Shown here: one piece after another, positions 8,709 through 17,693 of the stretch | Numbering within the stretch: position 1 is the stretch's first letter | Layout: the number at the start of each line of letters is the position of its first letter | From: Tautonia sociabilis | Lineage (GTDB): Bacteria > Planctomycetota > Planctomycetia > Isosphaerales > Isosphaeraceae | Assembly (NCBI RefSeq): GCF_003977685.1 | Contig: NZ_RYZH01000045.1 | Span: forward strand, 1-58,224 | DNA: 58,224 bases | Reading direction: 5' to 3' | The notes under the pieces: generated by a model | The model's database searches: none | Seen by the model: only the letters and a program-made list of their open reading frames with translations | What the model was told of the DNA's origin: nothing | Program-made: the position numbers and the translations under genes

Positions 8709-11700
8709 TGGATCGGGGCGAACCGGAGGTCGGGGCGGAACGGCACGGCGGCGGCGGCCCCCAGTCGGGTCCGGGGGCTGAAGCGGGGGACCAGCTCGAA
8801 GACGAAGGACCAGTTCTCCTGCAAGGGGGTGTAGCTGATGCCGACGGTCGTGAGGAAGTCGGCGCCGATGCGGGTGAAGGAGAAGGCGGTGCTCAGGAGC
8901 ATTCCCTCGCCGAAGTCGTAGAGCCCGCCGAAGGTGGTGTACCACTTCGGGCTGAGCCAGTAGCCGTAGCTGGCGTTGAGGGCCGAGGTGTTGATCGGGC
9001 CGGTGTCGATGATCGAGTAGGCCAGGTACATCGACCCCCGAGGCGGCCGGCTGATGTTCACGCCGGCGGTGATGATGCTGATCCCGTCGTTCTTGCCGGC
9101 CTGGTTGCGGGGATCGCCGACGATGTCAAAATAGTCGAACCAGCCGGAGGAGACGAAGCTGGTGCGGTCGCCCAGGTACCATTCGTACTGGTACTGGGTC
9201 TGGCCGAAGGGGACGCCGAAGTTGTCCCGGCTGGCCTCGGGGTAGTAGAAGCTCCAGACGTCGAGGGCCATGAAGTCGATGATCCGGCGGTCGTCGATCG
9301 GGCCGCGCTTGGTCTGCAGCCGCTGGCTGGTGCCGATGCGGAGCGTCTCGATGGTGTCCTGCACGTCGGTCGTGCCGGTGATCGGAGAGGAGGCGCGGCG
9401 GAGGGTCAGCAGCAGGGGGTTGTACTGCGCCGGCAGGACGCCGCTGCCGTAGTCGTTCAGGGCGAAGTAGCGGCGGACGAACTCGTAGGTGTTGTCGTCG
9501 AGGCCGTCCTGCACGCCCAGCCGGTTGAGGGAGAGGGTGGAGTAGGCGTCTCGGTAGTCGGCGTAGAGGACCGACTTGTGCATCAGGCCGTGGACGTTGA
9601 ATAGCTCGCTCTCAACACCTGGGAAGGGGCGGTAGAAGGCGATATCGGCCCGGACGCCGTAGGCCCCCCAGGCCCGGCCGATCCGGGAGCCCTGGGGGCC
9701 CCGGATGTAGTCCTGGGAGATCAGCCCGGGGACGTAGCCGAGGGACGGGAGCGGCTGGGTGTACTGGTTGTCCCAGCCCATGAGCTGCCCCTGGACGTAG
9801 GGGACCACCCGAAGGGCCCGGAGCTTCAGGGGGAGATCCAGCTCGTGGTTGGTGTACAAGCGGCCGGTGCGGAATGGGCCGCTGGTCAGCGAGGTGGGGT
9901 CGTAGGGCAGGAACCCGAAGAAGATGCCGGGGTCGTTCACCTCGACGGCGGTGTGGGTGTTGGCGTAGCTGACACCGGTGTGGTGGTAATAGGAGAAGAA
10001 CCGGCCGAGGCCCAGTGGGGCGTCGCCGAGGCGATAATAGTCGAGCTTCGGGAACCACTGGGACTGGGTGTACCAGTCCATGGGCGTTACCTCGGCGGTG
10101 GCGGTGAAGGCGCGGTCGCCCCACTGCCGGATGGCGTAGATGCGGGTGCGCTGATCGAGGCCGGAGTCGTTGAGCCGCTTGAAGTACTGCTCCAGGAAGT
10201 GGCGGTCGGAGATGTAAGCGGCCTCGAGCTGGAGGCGGAAGTCGTCCAGGGGATCGGCGTCGTCGGGCAGGAATGACTGCATGTGCCGGTACAGGAGCCG
10301 GCCGCGGAAGTCCTGAAAGGGAGGGACGGAATTGCGGAAGGCGACGGTCAGCGGGGGGCCGTTGGTGATGATGGCTGGGCCGCCGCCGAGGTTGTCGAAG
10401 CCGTGGTCGTTGATCCCCCAGAGGTCGAAGTAGCCGAAGTAGTTCGAGGTGACGCCGGGCAGAAGGTCGCGGCCGAACAGCTCGCTGGAGAGGTCGTCAC
10501 CGAAGTACCCGAACTCGCTGCCGGCGGCGAAGCCACGGTCGCTCAGGTAGTCGATGTCGATGTTCCAGTTGTCGACCCACTTCGGCTTCCGCAGGCCGAG
10601 CAGCTTGAAGCCGTCCCAGTCGGTGAGGATCATCTGGCCGAACAGGTTGTTGGTGCGGAAGGAGATCTGGCTAAGCGGGGGGTTGATGTCCTCGGTCGTG
10701 GTCAGGAATCGGGGCCAGTAGAAGAAGGGAACCGGCCCGAGGAAGAAGGTGTTGTTGCGGGCGTCGACGAAGTAGACGTCCTCCGACGACGGGCCGCCGA
10801 CCGGGTTGAGCAGGCGACGGCGGAGGCCTCCCCGCCGCTCGCCGGGGGCGAGCTTGAACAGGTCGACCACGCTGGAATTCATCCGGTAGCCGGGGCTGGC
10901 GAACGGGCTGCCAGTGGTCATGGAGTTGCGCGCCCGGATCGTCGGCAGGCCGAGCACCGGCACGCCGTCGGGGCCGGGCACCACCTCTCGGTACTGGGCG
11001 ATCGAGTCGGCCAGGGTGCGCAGCGGTGCGAGCAGGCCGGGGGCGTACTGCTCCAGCTCGGCGTCGAGGGCGTAGAACCGCTCGGTCTTCAGGTCGGCGT
11101 AGAACCGAGCGGCGGTGTAGTGGATCTGATCCTCCACGCCAGCCAGCTCGCGCTTGTCCTGGCGAAGCTCGACGTCCCCTTCCAGGTAGACCTCCAGCGG
11201 GTCGTCGGTCGACTGGGTCGAGGAGCCGACGGCGAGCCCCGCTCCCAGGGAGCTTCGGGTCCAGATCACCGCGTCCCGGGCGGTGAGGTCGATCGTCCCC
11301 CGATCGGGGTCGTCGACAACGATCTGGATGCCGCCGGTGGCGATGTACGTCTCGGTCCCGTCGTCGAGCGGGGCGAGCCGGCGGAACTTGGTGAGCGAGG
11401 GATTGAGCGGATAGATGTTCACGACCCGCTGCGTCCCCGGGCGGAAGGGCATGACCGGGCGGACGTCCTCCCCGTCCTCCTCGGGAGCGGGCGGGAGCAC
11501 CACCGGAGGAAGGCCGAGGTCAGGAGCGTCCGGGTCGTCGTCCGGCAGGGGTTCGATCTCCGGGAGCAGGGGGATCTCGGGCAGGGTCGGCTCGGGGAAT
11601 TCGGGGACAGTCGGCGCGTCCTCAGGCCGGAACTGCGTTTCGGCCGGGTCGGCGAAGGGGGAGTCGACCCGGGGTCCCGGCGGGGGAGGAGGCACCTCGA

Positions 11701-12403
11701 TGACCGAGGGAACCCGCCTCGGAGCCGGGGCCTGCCCCTCGACGTCGCCGTCCGGCCCGACCTGGAAGAGGTTGACGGGCCGGACGTCGGCGTCTGACGG
11801 CGAGTTCGGCTTGGGGGCGGAACCCGAGATCGAGGACGGCTCGGGAACCGGTGGGATCGCGGCCGGGATCTCCTGGCCGACGGAGTTGGCGGCCGTCGAG
11901 GCCCCCTTGAATTCGAGGAGAGCCCGGTCGACGACGGGATCTCCCGCCGGGGGCCGGTCGATCGAATCGACGCCGAGGCTGGAGAACGGCGGCCGGATCT
12001 GGACCTCGTCCGTCGCCGCGACGCTCCAGCGGCGAGCGGGCTGGGGGGCTTCTCCCGGGGCGTCGAGGAGGGCGTCTCCCTCGGCGTAGACGTCGACCTG
12101 GTAGGTCGGGCGCCCGGTGGCCGGCGACAACGGCTGGATCCGAACCAGGGCCTCCCGGGATCGGACGCCGCTGACCCCCTGGAAGACAGCCGCCCTGCCG
12201 GAAAGGCGGACCCAGCGGACGCGGCCCTCGTCCCAGGTCGTGATCTGGTCGGCCGCGAGCAGGACCGGGCTCCGGTCGGGGATGCGGGGGCCAATGGGGG
12301 CCTCCTGGGCCGGGGCGCGGTCGCTGGCGATCAGGGCCAGGGGCACGATCACGGCCCAGAGCCCGACCCCTCCGCGACCGCAGCTCTGGTGGCGACCCTG
12401 CAC
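8705..12403 (-). CDS. LptD/OstA-like outer-membrane LPS-assembly protein
   Basis: A 1,232-residue exported protein, larger than E. coli LptD (~784 residues). The GTG start at 12403 is chosen because AGAGGAG lies seven bases upstream and a signal peptide follows (AVIVPLALIASDRAPAQ). Residues ~50-130 and ~350-480 resemble OstA/LptA-type beta-jellyroll (VLLAADQITTW; TYIATGGIQIVVDD). A Pro-rich linker lies between them. The C-terminal ~700 residues are rich in aromatic, alternating strands consistent with an LptD beta-barrel. LptD inserts LPS into the outer leaflet of the outer membrane. The product is followed by the ATGA-coupled DgkA-like gene. Assignment rests on overall pattern, so distant OstA-family alternatives remain open. 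Confidence 0.75.
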   Translation of the reverse strand: MQGRHQSCGRGGVGLWAVIVPLALIASDRAPAQEAPIGPRIPDRSPVLLAADQITTWDEGRVRWVRLSGRAAVFQGVSGVRSREALVRIQPLSPATGRPTYQVDVYAEGDALLDAPGEAPQPARRWSVAATDEVQIRPPFSSLGVDSIDRPPAGDPVVDRALLEFKGASTAANSVGQEIPAAIPPVPEPSSISGSAPKPNSPSDADVRPVNLFQVGPDGDVEGQAPAPRRVPSVIEVPPPPPGPRVDSPFADPAETQFRPEDAPTVPEFPEPTLPEIPLLPEIEPLPDDDPDAPDLGLPPVVLPPAPEEDGEDVRPVMPFRPGTQRVVNIYPLNPSLTKFRRLAPLDDGTETYIATGGIQIVVDDPDRGTIDLTARDAVIWTRSSLGAGLAVGSSTQSTDDPLEVYLEGDVELRQDKRELAGVEDQIHYTAARFYADLKTERFYALDAELEQYAPGLLAPLRTLADSIAQYREVVPGPDGVPVLGLPTIRARNSMTTGSPFASPGYRMNSSVVDLFKLAPGERRGGLRRRLLNPVGGPSSEDVYFVDARNNTFFLGPVPFFYWPRFLTTTEDINPPLSQISFRTNNLFGQMILTDWDGFKLLGLRKPKWVDNWNIDIDYLSDRGFAAGSEFGYFGDDLSSELFGRDLLPGVTSNYFGYFDLWGINDHGFDNLGGGPAIITNGPPLTVAFRNSVPPFQDFRGRLLYRHMQSFLPDDADPLDDFRLQLEAAYISDRHFLEQYFKRLNDSGLDQRTRIYAIRQWGDRAFTATAEVTPMDWYTQSQWFPKLDYYRLGDAPLGLGRFFSYYHHTGVSYANTHTAVEVNDPGIFFGFLPYDPTSLTSGPFRTGRLYTNHELDLPLKLRALRVVPYVQGQLMGWDNQYTQPLPSLGYVPGLISQDYIRGPQGSRIGRAWGAYGVRADIAFYRPFPGVESELFNVHGLMHKSVLYADYRDAYSTLSLNRLGVQDGLDDNTYEFVRRYFALNDYGSGVLPAQYNPLLLTLRRASSPITGTTDVQDTIETLRIGTSQRLQTKRGPIDDRRIIDFMALDVWSFYYPEASRDNFGVPFGQTQYQYEWYLGDRTSFVSSGWFDYFDIVGDPRNQAGKNDGISIITAGVNISRPPRGSMYLAYSIIDTGPINTSALNASYGYWLSPKWYTTFGGLYDFGEGMLLSTAFSFTRIGADFLTTVGISYTPLQENWSFVFELVPRFSPRTRLGAAAAVPFRPDLRFAPIQ

Positions 12404-12631
12404 GGCGACGCTCCTCTCTACCCCGACACCTCGGCCCGATCGCCTCCCGACGGGCCCTCGCCAGCGGCGGCGGGTCACCTCGGGGGAGATCGGCCGGGAG
12501 TCCCGGCCCGGCAATGGCTCGCTCGATCCCCTCCAGGGTCGCTCGGCCGAGATCGTCGAGAGGAGGCGGGTCGAAGGTGGTTCGGACGGGCGACGGGAGG
12601 CGAGGGGATGCGAGACGGGAAGGTCGGCCGG

Positions 12632-12660
12632 ACGATACTGGCCCCTCCCCCGGGCGTCAA
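12632..12660 (-). promoter_or_regulatory. sigma70-like promoter for the LptD-like/DgkA-like operon
   Basis: On the minus strand TTGACG (12660-12655) and TATCGT (12637-12632) are 17 bases apart. It lies in the gap after the FAD/Fe-S gene and would start transcription near 12625, leaving a leader of about 220 bases before the GTG at 12403. Confidence 0.6.
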
Positions 12661-12694
12661 GGCGAACGACGGGAGGGGCGGCCCGAGGGCGGGG

Positions 12695-15655
12695 TCATCC
12701 CAGCGCGAAGCGGCGGTCTCGGGGCTCTCGGAGCGTGCGAAGGTCGCTGGGAAGCAGGCCGTAAGACATCGCCAGCAGCGTGATGGGGTGGACCGATCGC
12801 TTGCGGGAGCCCTGCTCCATCTGAAGGCGGCAGGAGGAGCACTCGGAGCAGGACAGGTCCAGGTCGGGATCCCTGAGGCGGTGCCGGAGGGTTCGGCCGG
12901 CCCGGAGAGAGTCCCGGAAGTGGGCTCGAGACATGCCGTAGGTCCCCGCCATGCCGGAGCATCCCCGATCGACGTGCTCCACCTCCAGCTCGGGGATCTG
13001 GCGGATCAGCTCGAACGCGGGCATGCCCACCGCCAGGGCCTTCAGGTGACACGGCAAGTGGTAGCCGACCCGGGCGTGGATCGGCACCTCGGGGCGGGGG
13101 AGCAGCCCCCGGGACCGGAGCCCCTGGAGGTAGTGGCCGACTTCCATCGTGTTGGCCGCGACGAGCTCGGCGTCGAGGTCGTCGGTGAGCCGGAGGTAGT
13201 CGTTGCGGATCATCAGGGCGGCGGTCGGCTCGGAGCAGACGACAGTGTGCCCCTCCCTCACGGCGGCGCCGAGGATCCGGAGGTTCGTCAGGGCGGCTTC
13301 CCGGGCGGCGTCGAGGTCGCCCGCGACCAGCGCCGGCATACCGCAGCCGCGCTGGCGGCGGGGGACGTAGACGTGGACGCCGCAATGGCGGAGGACGGCA
13401 ACCACCCCTTCGGCGATCGACTGATCGTAGTAGTTGGCCACCAGGTCGAGAAAGTAGACCACTCGGGGGCCGGGACGGTCGCCGGCCGGCTCGGAGAGGC
13501 CGACCCGCTCGGCGCGCCGGACGAACGACAGGGGGCGGGCCCGGGGCAGGTTGCGGTCCTTCGACAGGCCGACCAGCCGCTCGATCGCCCATCGGGCCGT
13601 CCGGGAGCCGATCACTCGGTTATACAGCCCCGGGAATCGGGAGGAGAGCCGGGCCCACAACTCGATCCGGGAGAGGAACCACTCCGAGGGGCTCAGGCCG
13701 TGGACCTCGGCGTAAGCCGACTTCACCTCGAGCATCATCCCCGAGACGTCGACCCCGGAAGGGCACTCTCGCTCGCAGAGCCGGCAATGGACGCAGTGGT
13801 CGGCGAGCCGACGGGCCTCCTCGCTTCCCCAGTGAGAGCGATCGAGCCGGCCGCTGGCGATGTCCCGGACAAGCCCGGCCAGGGCGCGGGGGGTCTGGTC
13901 CTCGCTTCGGGAGGCCCGGAAGCTGGGACAGATGCGCACCAGAGGGTCGAACGAGCGGCAGCCGCCGCAGCCGTTGCAGTCCATGGCGGCGTCGATCGGC
14001 CCGCGCTCCCCCCAGCGCAGGCGGGGCTCGATCACCGGCAGCGGGGCGGGCAGGGCGTTCGGCACCCTCGCCGGGGCCGATCGGATCGCCAGGGGTTCCC
14101 CAGCGCCGGTGCCGGCGTCGAGGACCCCCGGGTTGAGGGCCCCGATCGGGTCGAACAGGAACTTCAGCGAACGGGCCGCCCCGCCGGGTCCGGGCCCTGA
14201 GGCGAGGGACCGGAACGAGCGAATCCGAGGACCGACCTCGGGATACGGGCCGCCGCCCACCGACAAGGCGGCCTCGATGATCGCGTCGGCCAGGGGGCCG
14301 AGCCGGTCTCGGTCGACGGGATGGCCAAGGTCGAGGAACGGGCGCACGAGGATCGTCCCCGACCCGACGCAGCCGTGCAGGGTCCAGCTCACGTCGAACG
14401 CCTTGAAGGCGTTCTGGAGCCGGAGGATCAGGGGCCCCCAGGACTCGGGGGGGGCCACCAGCGCCGGGACCAGGGCGGTCGGCCGGGCTCTTCCCTTCAT
14501 CGACATCAGGCGGGGCTCGACGCGGCGGCGAAGATCGAGCGCCCGGTCACAGTCGGACCCGCGGGCCATCTCGACCACCGGATTGAGCCGAGAGGGCAGC
14601 CGGGCCATCCGCTGGACCAGGGCCCGGGCCCGACTGGCGACCGCCGTCGGTTCGTCGCCGAGGAACTCCACGATCAGGGCGGCCTCGGCCGTCGGAGGCA
14701 CGATCTTCCCCCAGTACGGGTCCTCCTCCCGGGCGAGCCGGAGCGTCCGCCAGTCGATCAGCTCGCAGCGCGCGGGGCCCTCCAGCAGGCAGGAGGGGAT
14801 GGCCGAGGCGGCCTCCGAGAGCCGGGAAAAGGGAAGGATCACCACACGCTGACCGGTCGGAATCGGGGCGGTCCGGAGCGTCACCTCGGTCATCAAGGCG
14901 AGGGCGCCGAAGGAGCCGTCCAACGCCCGGTGCGGAAGAAATCGCCCGTTGCCCCGGATTGATCGGAACGGGTCGGGCGTCTCGGGACGGCCGCCGAGGC
15001 GGTCGTCCCGGGGGGCGTGCCAGTTGACCAGGGTGGCCATCCGGCGCAACAGGTTCCGCTCGAAGGGCTCGTCGCCCGAAGACGATCCCTCGGAGGAGGA
15101 GGGGGGACGGACGGGGAAGAGCGCCCCCTCCTCGCCGTTGGAGAAGACGACGCGGACCCCCTCGAGCGCGTCGGACAGCGGCCCGAAGCGGAGCGAGCGA
15201 GGCCCCCGGGCGCCGACGGCGATCATGCCTCCGATCGTCCGGCTCCAGGAGCCGGAGGGGTCGGGCCAGATCCGGCGGCCGACCGGAGCGAGCCGGGCAT
15301 TCACCTCCTCCAGAACGGCCCCCGGCTGGACCGTGACGCGATCCTCCTCGATCCGGAGGATCCGACGCAGGTGGACACTGAAGTCAACGACCAGGCCCCG
15401 GCCGATCGCCGAGCCGAACGGGTTGGTCCCGGCCCCTCGGGCGTGGATCGGGATCCCTTCTCCCGAGGCGTACCGGACGACCGAGGCCAGTTCCTCGTGC
15501 GTCCTCGGAGCAACGACGCCGAGGGGGTCGGCCTCGAAGAGGCTTCCGTCCCGGCTGTACGGTGAGCGCCGGATCGGCTCGAAGGAGAGGGCCCCCCCGA
15601 CCAGCCCCCGCAGATCGTCGTAGACCCGGGCTCTCGTCTCGTCCAGCCTGGCCAC
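12695..15655 (-). CDS. FAD-linked oxidase fused to a (Fe-S)-binding GlpC-like module
   Basis: 986 residues. The N-terminal half is a PCMH-type FAD-binding domain (IHARGAGTNPFGSAIG near residue 55-75, VTVQPG) followed by a FAD-oxidase C-terminal domain. Near 558 a CNGCGGC cluster and near 618 CVHCRLCERECPSGVD bind 4Fe-4S centres. The last third has CCG-type motifs (LPCHLKA near 865, CSGMAGTYG near 900, CSECSSC near 935). This architecture matches D-2-hydroxyglutarate or D-lactate dehydrogenases of the YdiJ type, which oxidise 2-hydroxy acids and pass electrons to Fe-S centres; the substrate is not determined. The start is GTG 15655 and no strong Shine-Dalgarno is visible. It lies in a run of minus-strand genes but is probably transcribed on its own. 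Confidence 0.85.
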   Translation of the reverse strand: MARLDETRARVYDDLRGLVGGALSFEPIRRSPYSRDGSLFEADPLGVVAPRTHEELASVVRYASGEGIPIHARGAGTNPFGSAIGRGLVVDFSVHLRRILRIEEDRVTVQPGAVLEEVNARLAPVGRRIWPDPSGSWSRTIGGMIAVGARGPRSLRFGPLSDALEGVRVVFSNGEEGALFPVRPPSSSEGSSSGDEPFERNLLRRMATLVNWHAPRDDRLGGRPETPDPFRSIRGNGRFLPHRALDGSFGALALMTEVTLRTAPIPTGQRVVILPFSRLSEAASAIPSCLLEGPARCELIDWRTLRLAREEDPYWGKIVPPTAEAALIVEFLGDEPTAVASRARALVQRMARLPSRLNPVVEMARGSDCDRALDLRRRVEPRLMSMKGRARPTALVPALVAPPESWGPLILRLQNAFKAFDVSWTLHGCVGSGTILVRPFLDLGHPVDRDRLGPLADAIIEAALSVGGGPYPEVGPRIRSFRSLASGPGPGGAARSLKFLFDPIGALNPGVLDAGTGAGEPLAIRSAPARVPNALPAPLPVIEPRLRWGERGPIDAAMDCNGCGGCRSFDPLVRICPSFRASRSEDQTPRALAGLVRDIASGRLDRSHWGSEEARRLADHCVHCRLCERECPSGVDVSGMMLEVKSAYAEVHGLSPSEWFLSRIELWARLSSRFPGLYNRVIGSRTARWAIERLVGLSKDRNLPRARPLSFVRRAERVGLSEPAGDRPGPRVVYFLDLVANYYDQSIAEGVVAVLRHCGVHVYVPRRQRGCGMPALVAGDLDAAREAALTNLRILGAAVREGHTVVCSEPTAALMIRNDYLRLTDDLDAELVAANTMEVGHYLQGLRSRGLLPRPEVPIHARVGYHLPCHLKALAVGMPAFELIRQIPELEVEHVDRGCSGMAGTYGMSRAHFRDSLRAGRTLRHRLRDPDLDLSCSECSSCRLQMEQGSRKRSVHPITLLAMSYGLLPSDLRTLREPRDRRFALG

Positions 15656-15805
15656 AGGTGGTGCACGACTCCAATCGGACGCCGAGGCCCGCCCGGTCGC
15701 CCCGGAACGGCCCGGGAGCGAGCGGCGAGCACCGTTTCGATCTTGACCGCCCCGGCCTCCCGACGCCAGTCCGAGGGGAGGGAGGGGCGTCTCGGACGGG
15801 CCGGA

Positions 15806-16465
15806 TCAGACCGATCGGCTCGCCCCGTGGATGAGGGAGAGGACTTCCATGCGAGTCGCCACGTTCTCCCGGAACGAGCCGCGCATGGCGCTGGTGATGT
15901 AGGTGCTTCCCGGCTTCTGCACCCCCCGGACGGTCATGCAGCTGTGGACGCCTTCCATCACGACGGCCACGCCGAGGGCGTCGAGCTGCTCCATGAGCAG
16001 GTCGGCGATCTGCTCGGTGAGCCGCTCCTGGACCTGGGGCCGCCGGGAGAGGACGTCGATCACCCGGGGGATCTTGGAGAGACCGACGACCTTGCCGGAA
16101 GGCAGATACGCGACGTGGGCCTTGCCGGAGAAGGGGAGCAAGTGGTGCTCGCAGAAGCTGGAGAAGGTGATGTCTCGGATGGTCACCATCTCGTCGTACT
16201 TCTGCGTGAAGCGCTTGGCCAGATGCGTGCTGGGGTCCTGGTGGAGGCCGCGGAAGACCTCGGCGTACATGCGGGCGACGCGGTCGGGGGTTTCCAGCAG
16301 CCCTTCGCGGTCGGGATCCTCGCCGACGGCCAGCAAGATCTCGCGGACGGCCCGGCGAATGCGGTCGAGGTCGACCGGGTGGGAGCCGTCGGTGGCGCCG
16401 GGCCCGGCGCGGTCGTCGGCTGGCTCGCCCAGGGTGTGGGGGTGGCAGGAGAGGGACTCGCTCAT
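15806..16465 (-). CDS. folE: GTP cyclohydrolase I
   Basis: 219 residues, normal length. FolE converts GTP to 7,8-dihydroneopterin triphosphate, the first step of tetrahydrofolate synthesis (and queuosine/biopterin precursors). Zinc ligands are visible as Cys105 and His108 in the CEHH motif and Cys176 in HSCMTVRG; substrate-site residues in the LSKIPR and TVRGVQK segments are intact. The first ~30 residues are a variable extension. Start ATG 16465 is preceded by GAAGAG. With metF at 5.5 kb, two folate-metabolism genes occur in the window, but they are not adjacent and no shared regulation is visible. Confidence 0.95.
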   Translation of the reverse strand: MSESLSCHPHTLGEPADDRAGPGATDGSHPVDLDRIRRAVREILLAVGEDPDREGLLETPDRVARMYAEVFRGLHQDPSTHLAKRFTQKYDEMVTIRDITFSSFCEHHLLPFSGKAHVAYLPSGKVVGLSKIPRVIDVLSRRPQVQERLTEQIADLLMEQLDALGVAVVMEGVHSCMTVRGVQKPGSTYITSAMRGSFRENVATRMEVLSLIHGASRSV

Positions 16466-16591
16466 CGGTTCGACTCTTCGGGTTCTCCCGACCTCCCCTC
16501 GCGCGACGGCATGAACCCCCGAGCCGGGGGGAGCGGCGTCCGCGTTTCGAGGGCCGGGGATCGGCGGTGGTGTGGAGGGAATCGGTGGGGA

Positions 16592-17281
16592 TCAGTTCCT
16601 GCTGAAGGGAGGAGGGAAGCCGATTCCCCCGTCCTCGGAGGGGCGGCCGAGGGCCTGAAGGTGCTCCCGTAAGAGCCGGATGAGGCTCCTGGCCCGCCGC
16701 TCCACCCGGTACTCGGCGAGGAAGTTCCGCTTCAGCGCCGGAGATAGCTCGAGATAGTGCCCGAGCAAGTCGGTTAACACCCCCGTGGGGACGGGAGCCT
16801 CGAGCAGCCGGGCGATCTCGGGTTCGACCCGCCCTTCCCGGTGGCAGGTCTGCCGGAAGAGGGAGATCAGCTCGTCCCGGAGCTCCTCGATCGGCTCGTC
16901 GGGATAGACGTCCTCGAGCGGCTCGACGCGGGCCTTGCGGTAAAGACGGTCCGTCTCCAGCTCGCAGATCAGGCGGACGCGCTTCAAGCCGACCAGCAGG
17001 AGGTTGTAGCGGCCGTCCTCCAGTCGATGATGATCGAAGATCCTGCCGAGGCATGCAACCGAGTCGATCGGGGGGTCGGCCGTCGCGTTCCCGTCGGCGC
17101 CGTCTCGGATCTGGACCATGGCGATCAGGCGGTCGGACGCGAGGGCGTCCTCGGTCATCTGGCGGTATCTCGGCTCGAAGATGTGCAGGGGCAGGACACA
17201 GTGGGGGAAGAGGACAACGTCGGGCAGGGGGAAGAGCCGGCAGTCCCCCTCGAACCCCCTCAACTCCAGGTCCAGATCCAT
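16592..17281 (-). CDS. LON substrate-binding-domain protein
   Basis: 229 residues consisting of a stand-alone N-terminal domain of Lon protease (LON/PUA-like): LFPLPDVVLFPHCVLPLHIFEPRY near residues 15-40, and a YNLLLVGLKRVR segment. No ATPase or protease domain follows, so it is not Lon itself. Such proteins are widespread in bacteria and of unknown function; peptide or substrate recognition is inferred from Lon. The start ATG 17281 has GAGGAGGG six bases upstream, a strong ribosome-binding site, and that site abuts the stop of a possible 34-codon small frame. Confidence 0.85.
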   Translation of the reverse strand: MDLDLELRGFEGDCRLFPLPDVVLFPHCVLPLHIFEPRYRQMTEDALASDRLIAMVQIRDGADGNATADPPIDSVACLGRIFDHHRLEDGRYNLLLVGLKRVRLICELETDRLYRKARVEPLEDVYPDEPIEELRDELISLFRQTCHREGRVEPEIARLLEAPVPTGVLTDLLGHYLELSPALKRNFLAEYRVERRARSLIRLLREHLQALGRPSEDGGIGFPPPFSRN

Positions 17282-17293
17282 TCGGGTCCCTCC

Positions 17294-17398
17294 TCAGCGG
17301 GCGGAGATCGGCCGCTCGGCCGCCGACGGGCGCGAAGGACCGGACCGGGGCCGGGTCGAGCGCCCCGAGATCGGGAGGAAGGGCTTGGGCTTGGACAT
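17294..17398 (-). CDS. candidate small leader ORF upstream of the LON-domain gene
   Basis: A 34-codon frame (starts MSKPKPFLPI, ends PISAR) lies between the promoter-like site at 17474-17501 and the LON-domain gene. Its TGA stop is immediately followed by the GGAGG ribosome-binding site of that gene, 12 bases before its ATG, the layout expected for a translated leader. Its own Shine-Dalgarno is weak and the product is low-complexity, rich in Pro, Ser and Arg. I cannot assign a function; it may be noncoding leader. Confidence 0.25.
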   Translation of the reverse strand: MSKPKPFLPISGRSTRPRSGPSRPSAAERPISAR

Positions 17399-17693
17399 CG
17401 GTCGCACTCGGGCCTCGATCGGAGATCGCCGTTGGAGGTTCTCGCGAGCGAACAGGAGTGATCCGTGGAACGGATTGTATTCCCAGAGGTTATCGCGACA
17501 AGGACCCCTCGGCCGATTCTTCCCTGGGCCGGGAGGGATCGGCCCCTCGGGTTGAGCGCTCCGGCCGTCTCGGAGGACGAGAGGTCGAGCCGGGAGGACT
17601 CGGCCGGAACTCCGCCCTCGGAGGAGTGTTCGGGAGCGGGTCGCCGGCCCTCGCGCTCCAGGGGAGGGCTCGAGGACGGTCGGGGGGAGGGGC
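17399..17693. other. intergenic leader between PEP-hydrolase-family and LON-domain genes
   Basis: Together with the small frame this makes a ~410-base gap on the minus strand. It contains a promoter-like element (17474-17501); the rest is GC-rich with no recognisable gene, repeat or terminator. Confidence 0.5.
17474..17501 (-). promoter_or_regulatory. sigma70-like promoter for the LON-domain gene
   Basis: Minus-strand TTGTCG (17501-17496) and TACAAT (17479-17474), 16 bases apart. The -10 hexamer matches consensus at five of six positions and lies in a local A/T-richer patch. The transcript would begin near 17467. Confidence 0.55.
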
